Shown here: in pieces, positions 47,401 to 55,242 of the stretch
How the letters are laid out: every line of letters begins with the position of its first letter
Position numbering within the stretch: the stretch's first letter is position 1
Source: Bacillota bacterium
GTDB lineage: Bacteria > Bacillota > Clostridia > Peptostreptococcales > Anaerovoracaceae
DNA length: 64,000 nt
Assembly: GCA_017522185.1 (NCBI GenBank)
Contig: JAFWZZ010000001.1
Span: 1-64,000, forward strand
Direction of reading: 5' to 3'
Notes under the pieces: model-generated
What the model was told of the DNA's origin: nothing
The model's database searches: none
What the model saw: only the letters and a program-made list of their open reading frames with translations
Made by a program: the position numbers and the translations under genes

Positions 47401-47980
47401 TCAGATCTTCGTAATCCCAGATTTCGATTTTCTGGTTTTCGTGGGAAGTTCTGAAACCGTCAAAGAAGTGAACCATCGGCAGTTTGCCCGCAATCGTTGC
47501 CAGATGCGCAACCGCTGCCAGGTCCATAGACTGCTGCACACTGTTGGATGCCAGCATAGCAAAACCTGTCTGGCGACAACCCATGACGTCAGAGTGGTCA
47601 CCGAAGATGGACAGCGCGTGGGTGGATATGGTTCTCGCCGCAACGTGGAACACCGTCGGTGTCTGTTCACCGGCTAATTTATACATATTTGGAATCATCA
47701 GCAGCAGCCCCTGGGATGCTGTGAAGGTGGAAGTGTATGCGCCTGCAGTGATGGCACCATGTACCGCACCTGCCGCACCGCCTTCGGATTCCATTTCTAC
47801 GATTTTTACTTTTTCACCAAAAATATTTTTTCTATCCTGAGATACCCATTCATCCATGCTTTCCGCCATTGGGGAAGATGGTGTAATCGGGTAGATAGCA
47901 GCAACTTCAGAGAATGCATATGCTACGTGAGCGGCTGCCGTATTTCCGTCCATGGTTTTCAGTTTTCTCACCGTAATCAC
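44444..47980 (-). CDS. nifJ: Pyruvate:ferredoxin (flavodoxin) oxidoreductase
   Basis: 1178 residues, normal single-chain PFOR. Oxidises pyruvate to acetyl-CoA, CO2 and reduced ferredoxin. Domain I starts 'AHVAYAFSEVAAIYPITPSS'; the 2x[4Fe-4S] ferredoxin domain has 'CIQCNWCSYVCPHGV' and 'CTGCGSCASVCPARKKAL' (~690-760); the proximal cluster and TPP domain include 'GACPGCGESPYAKLV' and 'FGGDGWAYDIGYGGLDHV', with 'YSNTGGQSSKATPIGA'. It overlaps the preceding polyferredoxin gene by 4 bp, so the two are coupled. Confidence 0.97.
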   Translation of the reverse strand: MITVRKLKTMDGNTAAAHVAYAFSEVAAIYPITPSSPMAESMDEWVSQDRKNIFGEKVKIVEMESEGGAAGAVHGAITAGAYTSTFTASQGLLLMIPNMYKLAGEQTPTVFHVAARTISTHALSIFGDHSDVMGCRQTGFAMLASNSVQQSMDLAAVAHLATIAGKLPMVHFFDGFRTSHENQKIEIWDYEDLKEMVDWDAVKAFKKRSIHPTHPHSMGSAEQPETFFQHREACNPAYLETADIVNAYMEKVNAKIGTDYKPFNYYGAPDAEEIIIAMGSVCDAAEELIDYLNGRGKKVGIVEVHLYRPFSTKYLLNVMPKSVKKIAVLDRTKEPGGVGEPLYLDVLSALRDTEFADCLIVGGRYGLGSKDTQPGDILAVYENLWSDEPKKEFTVSIVDDVTGLSIQGSENPDVAPAGEKACKFWGLGADGTVGANKNSVKIIGDNTDKKVQAYFQYDSKKSGGVTISHLRFGDEPIKSTYYVKQADFVACHNAAYLDRYEMVQDVKPGGFFLLNCVWDDAELEEHLPAEVKRYIAKNNIQFYTCDAVSIAKEIGLGARRTNTVLQAAFFKLADIIPLEEAVGHMKKAIENTYGKKGADIVAMNHAAVDAGINNVHKVEVPASWADAPDDPPKAKMVGRDEVHTNYLNDILVPTNTLTGDNVPVSKFLETANGMIPAGTAAFEKRGIATDIPVWTKENCIQCNWCSYVCPHGVIRPFVLNEDEAREVPDGDFVPMKGNKGKFFTIGITALDCTGCGSCASVCPARKKALQLVPAEKPAVEWSQNKFDYLFNDVTKKEVPFKESTVKGSQFKQPLLEFSGACPGCGESPYAKLVTQLYGDRAYIANATGCSSIWGCSAPSTPYTVNKEGRGPAWANSLFEDNAEFGLGMTMSMLARRGAMKSAAERLYDVVGEPAKAWVAAMDDAEGAEETGKILVEACEKIAAENADAQYVIDNQDMLIKPSMWIFGGDGWAYDIGYGGLDHVLASGENVNVLVFDTEVYSNTGGQSSKATPIGAVAKFAASGKAVKKKDLAQIAMAYGYVYVAQIAMGANPEQTLKAIREAESYNGPSLIIAYAPCINHGLKAGMNNAMQEMKNAVRSGYWNLLRYNPDLAAKGENPLSIDSPAPTIGYRDFIMGEVRYDSLKLKFPERAEQLFTKAEELAMERYEKLLHQKNSFDK

Positions 47981-49239
47981 TCTCCTTCCTCAAGGCCAAG
48001 GGCAATTCTCTGCTTATAATTATATTCAGGAACTTCCCTTTCGTGAATGACGCCTCTTGCGCACATGTATTCACACACGTTGCAGTTCTCGCAGATTTCA
48101 GGATCTACCACTGCGTGGGCCTCTTCCATGTAGATAGCACCGTTCGGACAGTTAGCCTGGCAGTCACCGCATGCGATACATGCAGAATCGCAGACTGCAG
48201 CCTTTTCTTCGTAGTCTGCGGTGGAAGAACATGGCACCATTTTCGCGCCTTTGTACGGCACGATGGTAATCAGGTTCATCGGACATACGTAAGTACAGTC
48301 TTTGCAGCCTACACACTTGTCAGGATCTACATAAGCGCTGCCGTTCACCACTTCGATGGCACCGTAGCGGCAGATTCTCGTACAGTCGCCCAGCCCTGTA
48401 CATCCGGTAGTGCAGATGCCTAAGGTCTTACCATCCAGCTTTGCAGCTTCCGCACAGGTCGCGCAGCCGGCCGCCTGGTAGGCTTCCTTACACTTGCTGC
48501 CGTTACATCTTACAAAGGCAACCTTGTCCTTCAGCTTGGTCAGGTCATGATATGTATCTACGATAATCTTCTTCTTACATTTTACGGTACATGCTTCGCA
48601 TCCGACACATTTACTGTAATCGATCACAGCGTGATTGTCGATGATGTCTACTGCACCTTCCGGACATGCTCTCACGCAGTCGCCACAGCCGATACATCCG
48701 TATCTGCAAAGTTCTCTCACAGCATCGTCATCGTCGCTGCTGTTGGAACAAGGAATGAAGTTGGTCGCTTCTCTTGGAATCATGCGGATAATCGTCTGTG
48801 GACATACACCTGCATTGGCACATGCACCGCAACCGTTACACTTATCTCTGTCGATGATGATATTGCCGTCTTCTGCGGACATTGCGCCGAACTGACATAC
48901 TTTGACGCAGTCACCGATACCGACACAGCCGTCCTTACATTCGCCTCTGACAAAACCGCCAGCTACAGCTTCTCTGCAGGACGCACAGTTCACCAGTCTT
49001 TCTTTGCCTGCCGCATTGCCCGCACAAGCAATGAAGGCAATCTTCTCTTCTACTTCTACAGACGCCCTTTCAGTCACTTTCGCGATGGCGTCAACGGTTT
49101 CCTGATTGCATGCCGGGCAAAGCGCAACGCTTGCACCTTCTGCAATAGCTTCTGCACACGCCTGACAGGATCCATGGCCGCATCCGCCATATCCGCTACA
49201 GTCACCACCCGGCAGAAGTTTCAAAATCTTCGTTAGCAT
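47977..49239 (-). CDS. RnfB-like polyferredoxin with eight Cys motifs
   Basis: 420 residues, 50-plus cysteines. The N-terminus 'LPGGDCSGYGGCGHGSC' resembles the Fe-S module at the start of RnfB. Then four paired ferredoxin units follow, with motifs such as 'CVGIGDCVKVCQFGA' / 'CNGCGACANAGVCPQ', 'CIGCGDCVRACPEGA' / 'CVGCEACTVKC', 'CTGLGDCTRICRYGA' / 'CVGCKDCTYVCP' and 'CIACGDCQANCPNGA' / 'CENCNVCEYMCARG'. In two units the first motif has Leu or Ile in place of a Cys (GLGDC, GIGDC). No membrane helix, so it is not a full RnfB. First gene of the PFOR operon; likely the electron carrier between PFOR and NfnAB or an Rnf complex. Confidence 0.85.
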   Translation of the reverse strand: MLTKILKLLPGGDCSGYGGCGHGSCQACAEAIAEGASVALCPACNQETVDAIAKVTERASVEVEEKIAFIACAGNAAGKERLVNCASCREAVAGGFVRGECKDGCVGIGDCVKVCQFGAMSAEDGNIIIDRDKCNGCGACANAGVCPQTIIRMIPREATNFIPCSNSSDDDDAVRELCRYGCIGCGDCVRACPEGAVDIIDNHAVIDYSKCVGCEACTVKCKKKIIVDTYHDLTKLKDKVAFVRCNGSKCKEAYQAAGCATCAEAAKLDGKTLGICTTGCTGLGDCTRICRYGAIEVVNGSAYVDPDKCVGCKDCTYVCPMNLITIVPYKGAKMVPCSSTADYEEKAAVCDSACIACGDCQANCPNGAIYMEEAHAVVDPEICENCNVCEYMCARGVIHEREVPEYNYKQRIALGLEEGE

Positions 49240-49318
49240 AACGTCTCCTCCTTCTCCGCTATTTCACGTCTTTCGACATTTGATACAAAACCATTTCTAT
49301 ATTATCAGAAAATTCCGC

Positions 49319-49363
49319 ATATAGCGCTATATTAATATTACTCCCATGGGATTTTTTTGTCAA
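49319..49363 (-). promoter_or_regulatory. Promoter and palindromic operators of the PFOR operon
   Basis: Read leftward: TTGACA (49358-49363), 17-bp spacer, TAATAT (49335-49340). Inside the spacer is TCCCATGGGA (perfect palindrome), and at the expected start site ATATAGCGCTATAT (49319-49332), also perfect. Two unrelated palindromes on one strong promoter suggest two regulators. The remaining bases of 49240-49558 hold only the LCP gene's terminator and no gene I can support. Confidence 0.75.
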
Positions 49364-49508
49364 CTGACCGCGAAAGCTCCCGTTGGAACTGCAATGTTTT
49401 TTTGCTCGTACAAGGTCCTCTGCAGGTTGAAAAATGCGCCTTTTCCGATTCACTCCTTCTAACTTGAGGTTTTGTCAAACAGGCTTTGATTTTATGGAAG
49501 TTTGTGTC

Positions 49509-49539
49509 AAAAAAAGAACACATCCTATCGAATGTGTTC
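49509..49539 (-). terminator. Terminator of the LCP gene
   Basis: Read leftward: GAACACAT, loop TCGATAGG, ATGTGTTC, then TTTTTTTG. Confidence 0.88.
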
Positions 49540-49558
49540 TCATCTTCTCTGTATTCTG

Positions 49559-50860
49559 TTATTGGATACCCGTGCTCCAGATGATATCGTCGTTCATGGA
49601 GGCTGCCTCGTCAGAAAGCTGGTAGTTTTCCTGCTTAAACGCTTTCTTGTGCAGTCTCTTGACCTCGGATTCCAGCGTAATCGGCACAACGTAGGAGATA
49701 CCGTCAGACAGCAGGCCTGCATAGTATTCCTTCGGCCAGCTGATACTTGGCTGCATGTCCATTCTTGCCGCCAGCGGCAGCAGAGTCAGGATATCCCCCT
49801 GGGTCATGTTAGTTCTGATATTCGGGAAGACGTTTTCAGACAGTTCCTGCAGCTTCCACGGCTGTGTCAGTGCCTTCTTCATGGTTGCCATCACAACCTT
49901 CTTGTATCTGCCTGTTCGGCTGGAGTCTCCGCCGCTGTTCTTTCTGATTCTGCAGTAAGTCGTCGCCTGTACGCCGTCCAGCGTCTGCTTGCCGGCTTTC
50001 TCGATTCTGGTGTAAGTACCACCGACGTTTTCCGCCGTTTCCGGACCCCAGTGGTTCAGGTCACCGATTTCGTTTTCTTTGACGTTGATGGTGATTCCGC
50101 CCAGCGCATCCACCGCATCGCTTACCGCCTTCCAGTTAAACATGATGTATTCGTCGATGTTCAGGTCCAGGCCGCGGTTCAGCGCCGCACAGGTATTCAC
50201 CGCGCCGCCATATACGTTGGCATGGGTTACTTTGTCGTAAATCAGTTCCCCGTCAAAGTATTCAAACTTCAGATAGGAGTCTCGCATTACGGAAATCATG
50301 CGCAGATCTCCGCTGCTCTTCTTGAAGCTGAGGACGATGATGGCATCCGTTCTGCTGACATCATAACTTTCGTCCGCTCTGCTGTCCGTACCCAGAATGG
50401 CAATGTTGCGGTAACCCTTCAGCTCCTTTGCCGCCTTCTCACTGATAGCAAAGTCTTCCGGATTGGTCTTCTGTCTGTCAAAGGTATCCGTCAGGGACCA
50501 TACCATAGCACAGATACCGCCAACCAGTACCACAAGAATCACCAGGATTGTCAGGAGAAGCTTCTTCCATACCGGTTTCTTCGGCTTGTCCCCCTTCTTT
50601 CCCTTTCTGTTCTTCTTATCTTTCTTATTTTTCCCTCTGGCGTTGCGTCTGATGCTGGCCGGATCTTCCGGTTCATAGCCACGCAGAAAGTCCTCCTCGA
50701 AAACATCCTCCTTGCGGTTTCTGCTCTTTCTGTTTCGCGCTTCCAGCTCGTAAGCTTCCGCCTGTCTCGCATATTCCGGATTTTCCAGCTGACGGATCAG
50801 CTCAGGGCTGTATTTCATCCCCGCGAAATCCTCGGTTCGTCTATTACTTCTTCTGCTCAC
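49559..50860 (-). CDS. LytR-CpsA-Psr (LCP) cell-wall phosphotransferase
   Basis: 433 residues. A cytoplasmic basic N-terminus (1-95, 'ARGKNKKDKKNRKGKKG') is followed by one membrane helix ('LLLTILVILVVLVGGICAMV', ~97-118) and an extracellular LCP domain: 'ILGTDSRADESYDVSRTDAI' with the conserved Arg and Asp, 'RMISVMRDSYLKF', and 'AVDALGGITINV'. LCP enzymes attach teichoic acids or polysaccharides to peptidoglycan. Monocistronic, with its own terminator. Confidence 0.93.
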   Translation of the reverse strand: MSRRSNRRTEDFAGMKYSPELIRQLENPEYARQAEAYELEARNRKSRNRKEDVFEEDFLRGYEPEDPASIRRNARGKNKKDKKNRKGKKGDKPKKPVWKKLLLTILVILVVLVGGICAMVWSLTDTFDRQKTNPEDFAISEKAAKELKGYRNIAILGTDSRADESYDVSRTDAIIVLSFKKSSGDLRMISVMRDSYLKFEYFDGELIYDKVTHANVYGGAVNTCAALNRGLDLNIDEYIMFNWKAVSDAVDALGGITINVKENEIGDLNHWGPETAENVGGTYTRIEKAGKQTLDGVQATTYCRIRKNSGGDSSRTGRYKKVVMATMKKALTQPWKLQELSENVFPNIRTNMTQGDILTLLPLAARMDMQPSISWPKEYYAGLLSDGISYVVPITLESEVKRLHKKAFKQENYQLSDEAASMNDDIIWSTGIQ

Positions 50861-51018
50861 AGTTAAATTCCTTTCATTTGCATGGGTGCATAAGTAATAG
50901 TATTATACACTTTTTTGTACAAAATAGCAACTGCGAAGCCTTCCCAGGGCAAAACGGCGTTAACAGGAATTCAACAAAATTTGTCGAACTTTGCGCATTC
51001 AAAAACCACAAAAATTAC

Positions 51019-51047
51019 TTTACAAACTATACTATACTGTGTATAAT
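51019..51047 (+). promoter_or_regulatory. Promoter of tRNA-Arg
   Basis: TTTACA (51019-51024), 17-bp spacer, TATAAT (51042-51047), 24 bp before the tRNA. Confidence 0.85.
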
Positions 51048-51070
51048 AGTATGGTACGAATTGAGTGCTT

Positions 51071-51147
51071 GCGCTATTAGCTCAATTGGATAGAGTAGCG
51101 CACTACGAATGCGAAGGTTGGGGGTTCGAGTCCCTCATGGCGCACCA
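51071..51147 (+). tRNA. tRNA-Arg (anticodon ACG)
   Basis: 77 nt with encoded CCA. Acceptor GCGCTAT pairs with ATGGCGC (one G-U), D arm GCTC/GAGT, anticodon loop CTACGAA, T arm closed around TTCGAGT. Position 27/43 is a G-A mismatch, so the anticodon stem has four Watson-Crick pairs. Its 3' 39 bases form the left attachment site of the integrated element. Confidence 0.95.
51109..51147 (+). repeat. attL (3' part of tRNA-Arg)
   Basis: 39-bp copy beginning ATGCGAAGG and ending GGCGCACCA, within the functional tRNA. Differs from attR at two positions, which are base-paired partners in the T stem (G49-C65 here). Confidence 0.85.
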
Positions 51148-51148
51148 A

Positions 51149-51182
51149 AAAACCGCGGAATTTCAACGTTTCCGCGGTTTTC
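51149..51182 (+). terminator. tRNA-Arg terminator
   Basis: AACCGCGGAA, loop TTTCAACG, TTTCCGCGGTTTTC: strong stem and T-run. The loop contains AATTTCAACGTTTC, repeated at 61389-61402 on the inner side of the right end of the element. Confidence 0.85.
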
Positions 51183-51244
51183 TTTTTGTCTTTTTTGATG
51201 GCACTTTTCAAAAATTAGCCAATTTTTAGCCATTTAGAAAAATG

Positions 51245-52414
51245 TTAGCCGTTTTTTAGCAGTTCAACAGCCCTTCTTTTCTCTTCCATCCCAACTGAAA
51301 TATAGTATTTTGCAGTGACGTTTATATCAGAATGGCCCAGTAGTGAAGAGGCAATCTGTATTGGCACACCCTTCTTGCATAGATTTGTCCCGAAGGTATG
51401 GCGGTAAGTATGAAATCCTTTATCTTCTACCCCAATACGCTTATAGTAGCGGCTCAATGACTGTGCAGCTGATTTTCTGTAGTAAAATCCACCGGTGGAA
51501 GTGGTAAAAACGTAATTGGTCCTATATCCGTTCTTCAGCTGATCTTCTTTGTGCCAGGCAACGTGGAGAATAAATTCTTGTCGAAAAACTTCGTTCATCG
51601 GCAATGTACGATACGACGCAGAAGTTTTCAATGAGTCGTCCCCCAACTCATGCGCGGTCTGCTTTTCTCTGTCAAACGTCGGTTTTTCTACAATCTGCCG
51701 CCTTATAATAACTACATCATTATCCAGGTCGAAATCCTCATATTTCAGCCCCAGCAGCTCACTGATACGGCAACCAGTATAATAGGCCGCCACAATCAGA
51801 AAACGAAGTCTAAAGCCGCTCTGTGCCTTATCAAAGCCCCCGAGAATCTTACCAGCCTCTTCATCGGTCCATACTACGATTTCGTTCTCACCCTGTTTTT
51901 GCTTCGGTTTCTTCTCCGGAGACGGCAGAACCAGGGAGCCTGTGACATTACGAGCCAGCCCCTCACGTTCCAGGTATTTATAAAAACGTCTCATCAGCTT
52001 ATTTACGTTCACCAGGGCCGACGCTGGACAGCCCAGCTCATTATACAGCCTCTGTAGAACCGATGCAGACACATCCACAAGCGGCATATGATAGACATTA
52101 GACGGAACAACGTACTTCTTCCAGCACGTATAGTACAAATCTCTTGTCCTGGATGCCAGAGAATCATCCTTTAGGAAAAACTCATGCAGCCAATTATCTG
52201 CCACAATACCGAAATACTGGCCGGCCGTATCGATGCCGGCTTTTTTCTTATTCATAAACTCGTTATACTGCTGCAGGGCGTCCTTTTTGCTAGTACCGTA
52301 GAAGTTTTTGATCACCGGGACTTCTTTTCCCTCTTCATTGACTCTATGCCCTACTACTTTTCGCAGTCTGTAATACTCCTGGCCGTTTATAAAGCTATTC
52401 TTTTTCGTAGCCAT
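51245..52414 (-). CDS. int: Tyrosine recombinase integrase
   Basis: 389 residues. N-terminal arm-binding domain ('YYRLRKVVGHRVNEEGKEVP'), SAM-like core-binding domain (~75-165), catalytic domain with Arg in 'YYTGCRISELLGLKYED', 'HTYRHTFGTNLCKKG' (H-x-x-R) and 'LLGHSDINVTAKYY' (His and nucleophile Tyr). Its 3' end is ~100 bp from attL, as usual for tRNA-integrating islands. A perfect palindrome and direct repeats lie upstream. Confidence 0.95.
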   Translation of the reverse strand: MATKKNSFINGQEYYRLRKVVGHRVNEEGKEVPVIKNFYGTSKKDALQQYNEFMNKKKAGIDTAGQYFGIVADNWLHEFFLKDDSLASRTRDLYYTCWKKYVVPSNVYHMPLVDVSASVLQRLYNELGCPASALVNVNKLMRRFYKYLEREGLARNVTGSLVLPSPEKKPKQKQGENEIVVWTDEEAGKILGGFDKAQSGFRLRFLIVAAYYTGCRISELLGLKYEDFDLDNDVVIIRRQIVEKPTFDREKQTAHELGDDSLKTSASYRTLPMNEVFRQEFILHVAWHKEDQLKNGYRTNYVFTTSTGGFYYRKSAAQSLSRYYKRIGVEDKGFHTYRHTFGTNLCKKGVPIQIASSLLGHSDINVTAKYYISVGMEEKRRAVELLKNG

Positions 52415-52464
52415 AATTACACCTCAATCCATCAAACCCAAATGCTATAAAACGGTGATTTTTC

Positions 52465-52488
52465 AAATTCGCAAACGTTTGCGAATTT
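52465..52488. promoter_or_regulatory. Palindrome upstream of int
   Basis: AAATTCGCAAA-CG-TTTGCGAATTT, perfect, ~50 bp before the integrase start. One of four related palindromes in the element (others at 54187, 56815 and 58030). Confidence 0.7.
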
Positions 52489-52589
52489 TCCCACTATACA
52501 CGCGAAGCCCAAGGGGGTAACAAATTGCAACACACCCTCAACGATGATCTCGCATCGAGAAACGTTCCTGTTTGCACAGGAGTGGCTTT

Positions 52590-52721
52590 TAACTTGCTGG
52601 TAACTTGCAGAGAAGCCTTGCAAAGTCAAACATTATAGAGAGCGAAATGCAAAAAACGTTGAAATTCAAGGCTTTTCATATGGTTAATATATATACATCT
52701 AACTTGCTGGTAACTTGCAGA
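52590..52721. repeat. Paired 22-bp direct repeats with TAACTTGC motifs
   Basis: Identical 22-bp blocks at 52590-52611 and 52700-52721, exactly 110 bp apart. Each contains TAACTTGC twice, 11 bp apart, making four copies on one strand. Between them at 52654-52666 is an inverted copy of AATTTCAACGTTT, also found at both ends of the element. The rest of 52415-52721 has no gene. Candidate integrase/Xis arm sites. Confidence 0.8.
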
Positions 52722-54170
52722 CTATGCCCAATAAGGAATATATTTCATGTGTTTTGGTGCGGTGTCAGGATCAATTGGTTTTATTAATCCAGCTTCTGTT
52801 GCAGTTTTTAATAATCTAGAAATACTTGCTGATGAAGCAGGTGTTAACCCGAACCGATTACGCAAGGATCTATTTGTTGTAACATCCCCAGAAACCTGTT
52901 TTATACACGCATGAAGATAGCAAGACCATAATTTATCGTCCGGTGTTAAATTTGCAAAAGGAACTTCGGAAAATAAAATTACACGAGTATTTTGCTCGTA
53001 AAGTGAAATTTTTGGTGCGGGCAATTGGTGCAATTCGCATGATAAAACGATTTTATCCCAACCAGTGCCCAGCTCCTCACACATCCTAAGACGTCGCATT
53101 AAGCTAGCTAACATTTCATTGCGAGATTTTGGAGGATTATCTATAATTCGAAATGTATCTATCAAAGGAATCCCTGGATTTGTAATTTCAATACGCGAAT
53201 CAAAAATTTCTACAACAGGACCAGTTCCTGTGATTGAAAAGTCTTGATGAATAAGTGCATTTGCAATAGCTTCCCTTAGAGCTATCGAAGGATAGAGGCT
53301 CTTTTTTTCACGCACAGCACCATTTATGACTTCCGATGATGGGAGTAATGCATCGATATAATCCAATAAGCCGACAAAACCAATTGCATAGCCCTTGTTT
53401 CCAACAAGTTCTTTAGCCATGTCTAAACGATTGGATCCGTTGTATTGGACAACACGTATCGCTTTTCTAGAAACTGAAGGAAAACTAGAAAGTTTTTTAG
53501 CAAACAGTATTGCTCCCATATTTGTTATAGCGTATAGTCCGTTATCCTGTTTTACAACTACCTTTTCCTCTTCCAAATAATACAAAACACCTTCCTGGGT
53601 GTTAGGAATAACTTCTTGCTTCAAATCGAAATATGCTCCATAGTCTAATAAACTCAATGCAGCATCTAACGTCAAATCAGTTTTTGCAAATAGTTCTTCG
53701 AATCGAGTAGAACGAAGACGATCCCATAATTGAACTTGCATTGCGGGGTATTCACTCAATTTCTTTGTATAACTCCCTACTCTAATATAGTCAGTCTTTT
53801 TGAATGAAACAGGCTGAGAGACTGCACTATATATTATTAACAAAACAACCTTTTTATCTTCAATTGTTAAATTATGAAATTCAAAATTAGCATTTTTGGA
53901 CAACATGATACGAAGCCAACTTTCTAGCTCTTGTCCACCCTTTTTCAAAGTCAAAGGATCATAATCTGTTCCGACTATTTCGTGAGTTTCGTCATTAATA
54001 CCCCATACCATATATGCACGAGCTCTTTCGTATAATGCAGCACTATTTGATAATGCACTGATATCTTCTCCGATCATGTCGAACTCGTATTTGTTATGTT
54101 TAAATTCAAGCCAACTTGTTTCTGATGGCATTTTTCTTAATTCTTCAACTAAAAGTTCATGCGTTTTCAT
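52722..54170 (-). CDS. AlbA_2 / divergent-AAA (RecG-like) DNA-binding ATPase-like protein
   Basis: 482 residues. An N-terminal AlbA_2 (Schlafen-type) domain at ~15-125 ('SWLEFKHNKYEFDMIGEDIS', 'YMVWGINDETHEIVGTDYDP'), then a HATPase_c_4-like segment ('ALREAIANALIHQDF' and 'VEIFDSRIEITNPG', ~290-325), and a C-terminal winged helix ('SASISRLLKTATEAGLIKP'). Often annotated as ATP-dependent helicase RecG-related; family members act as transcription factors, and some sit in defence loci. In the element it lies between integrase and repressor, a usual place for accessory or anti-phage cargo. Reads against the Cro side. Confidence 0.82.
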   Translation of the reverse strand: MKTHELLVEELRKMPSETSWLEFKHNKYEFDMIGEDISALSNSAALYERARAYMVWGINDETHEIVGTDYDPLTLKKGGQELESWLRIMLSKNANFEFHNLTIEDKKVVLLIIYSAVSQPVSFKKTDYIRVGSYTKKLSEYPAMQVQLWDRLRSTRFEELFAKTDLTLDAALSLLDYGAYFDLKQEVIPNTQEGVLYYLEEEKVVVKQDNGLYAITNMGAILFAKKLSSFPSVSRKAIRVVQYNGSNRLDMAKELVGNKGYAIGFVGLLDYIDALLPSSEVINGAVREKKSLYPSIALREAIANALIHQDFSITGTGPVVEIFDSRIEITNPGIPLIDTFRIIDNPPKSRNEMLASLMRRLRMCEELGTGWDKIVLSCELHQLPAPKISLYEQNTRVILFSEVPFANLTPDDKLWSCYLHACIKQVSGDVTTNRSLRNRFGLTPASSASISRLLKTATEAGLIKPIDPDTAPKHMKYIPYWA

Positions 54171-54186
54171 ATATTACCTCTTGTGA

Positions 54187-54210
54187 AATATCCGCACAGT
54201 TTACGGATTT
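54187..54210. promoter_or_regulatory. Degenerate palindrome upstream of the AlbA-type gene
   Basis: The right arm GTTTACGGATTT matches the 58030 palindrome exactly; the left arm (ATATCCGCACA) is imperfect. It lies 17-40 bp upstream of the 54170 start, between it and the repressor gene's stop. Confidence 0.5.
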
Positions 54211-54211
54211 A

Positions 54212-54742
54212 CTATTTTTTGTACTTTTCTATTTCTGTCAGTTCTCCAACACGTTTGATTGCTTCAGCTTTGCCTGTAGTGTTCAATTTATTAAAATATT
54301 GCAAAAGCAACGCCCTATCACTATCCTCTGTACCTTTGTTGTATCCATACAGAAACGCATCTCTACACTCTCCTCTAAGTTCAGGCAAAGCATCATTCGT
54401 TTTTTCTCCAGAGGATCTCTTTTGAGCCAAACGCTCGAAATACTTTTTAGGCTCTATCCCTGCAGTTACCTTGCGAGCGCCTTTTGATACATTTCCCTCT
54501 TCGTCAAAATCAAAGAAAAAATAGAATCCCGTAGAATCGTGATAACACATATCTGGAACTATGTCAGATATATTACATCCCAAGGCCTCCACAATCTTCA
54601 ATATTGTTTCGGCGCTAGGTTTTCGCAGTCCGCTTTCATACTGCGAAATCATCGATGCTGTTACTCCTAAGGTTGCAGCGAGTTCCTTCTGCTTCACCCT
54701 TTTAATTTTTCTTATATTCTTGATATTTTCACCAATTTCCAT
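54212..54742 (-). CDS. XRE/CI-like repressor
   Basis: About 176 residues. N-terminal helix-turn-helix 'RVKQKELAATLGVTASMISQ' with 'YESGLRKPSAETILKIVEAL', then a ~110-residue C-terminal domain without the Ser-Lys autoprotease signature I would expect of LexA-type repressors, so release from DNA may depend on an antirepressor (as with Stl of phage-inducible islands). Start at the ATG of MEIGENIK; a GTG eight codons earlier is possible. Divergent from the Cro-like gene. Confidence 0.85.
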   Translation of the reverse strand: MEIGENIKNIRKIKRVKQKELAATLGVTASMISQYESGLRKPSAETILKIVEALGCNISDIVPDMCYHDSTGFYFFFDFDEEGNVSKGARKVTAGIEPKKYFERLAQKRSSGEKTNDALPELRGECRDAFLYGYNKGTEDSDRALLLQYFNKLNTTGKAEAIKRVGELTEIEKYKK

Positions 54743-54882
54743 AATGTTTGTACGCGTTACAGTCACCCGAAGAGAGACTTAGCAACTCCTTTCCTCGTGA
54801 AGTTTTCAACATATTAGAATAATTCCTAATATAAGTTTAGCACGGAAGTAATAAAAAATAAAGCAAAATGTGAATTTTTCTA

Positions 54883-54947
54883 TTGACTTTAGCTAATTGC
54901 TAAATTATAATACAGCTACACGCTAAACTTTTAAGCGTGATGCTTAA
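54883..54947 (+). promoter_or_regulatory. Divergent switch promoter with two operators
   Basis: TTGACT (54883-54888), 17-bp spacer, TATAAT (54906-54911). Operator 1, TTTAGCTAATTGCTAAA (54888-54904), fills the spacer; operator 2, TTAAGCGTGATGCTTAA (54931-54947), lies between -10 and the ribosome site. Both are six-base arms around five central bases. This is the lysogeny-type switch of the element, controlling the Cro-Xis-Rep genes. Confidence 0.85.
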
Positions 54948-54961
54948 TTAGGAGGAGTACA

Positions 54962-55198
54962 ATGAAATTGAATATCCCAGCCATAAAAATAGGAATGGCA
55001 ACAATGCAACTAAATCAAAAGCTTCTCGCTGACAAGGTCAATGTATCGCAAAACGCCATATCTTTAGCGTTTAGAAAAGAACGAGCCTCGACAATTCTAA
55101 CAGGTAAAATCGCAAATGCCTTAGATATGTCAGTGAGCGAAATCACTATTAAAGAGTATGCAACTAAAGAACCACCAAAAGAACCGCTTTACCGATGA
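54962..55198 (+). CDS. Cro-like helix-turn-helix protein
   Basis: 78 residues. 'KLLADKVNVSQNAISLAFRK' is the helix-turn-helix, followed by 'IANALDMSVSEIT'. First gene under the switch promoter, with AGGAGG 8 bases upstream. Likely Cro/Str counterpart of the repressor. Confidence 0.8.
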   Translation: MKLNIPAIKIGMATMQLNQKLLADKVNVSQNAISLAFRKERASTILTGKIANALDMSVSEITIKEYATKEPPKEPLYR

Positions 55199-55242
55199 AG
55201 AGGAATATAAACCACCACAAAAGCACAGAAAGGGGAACTACC

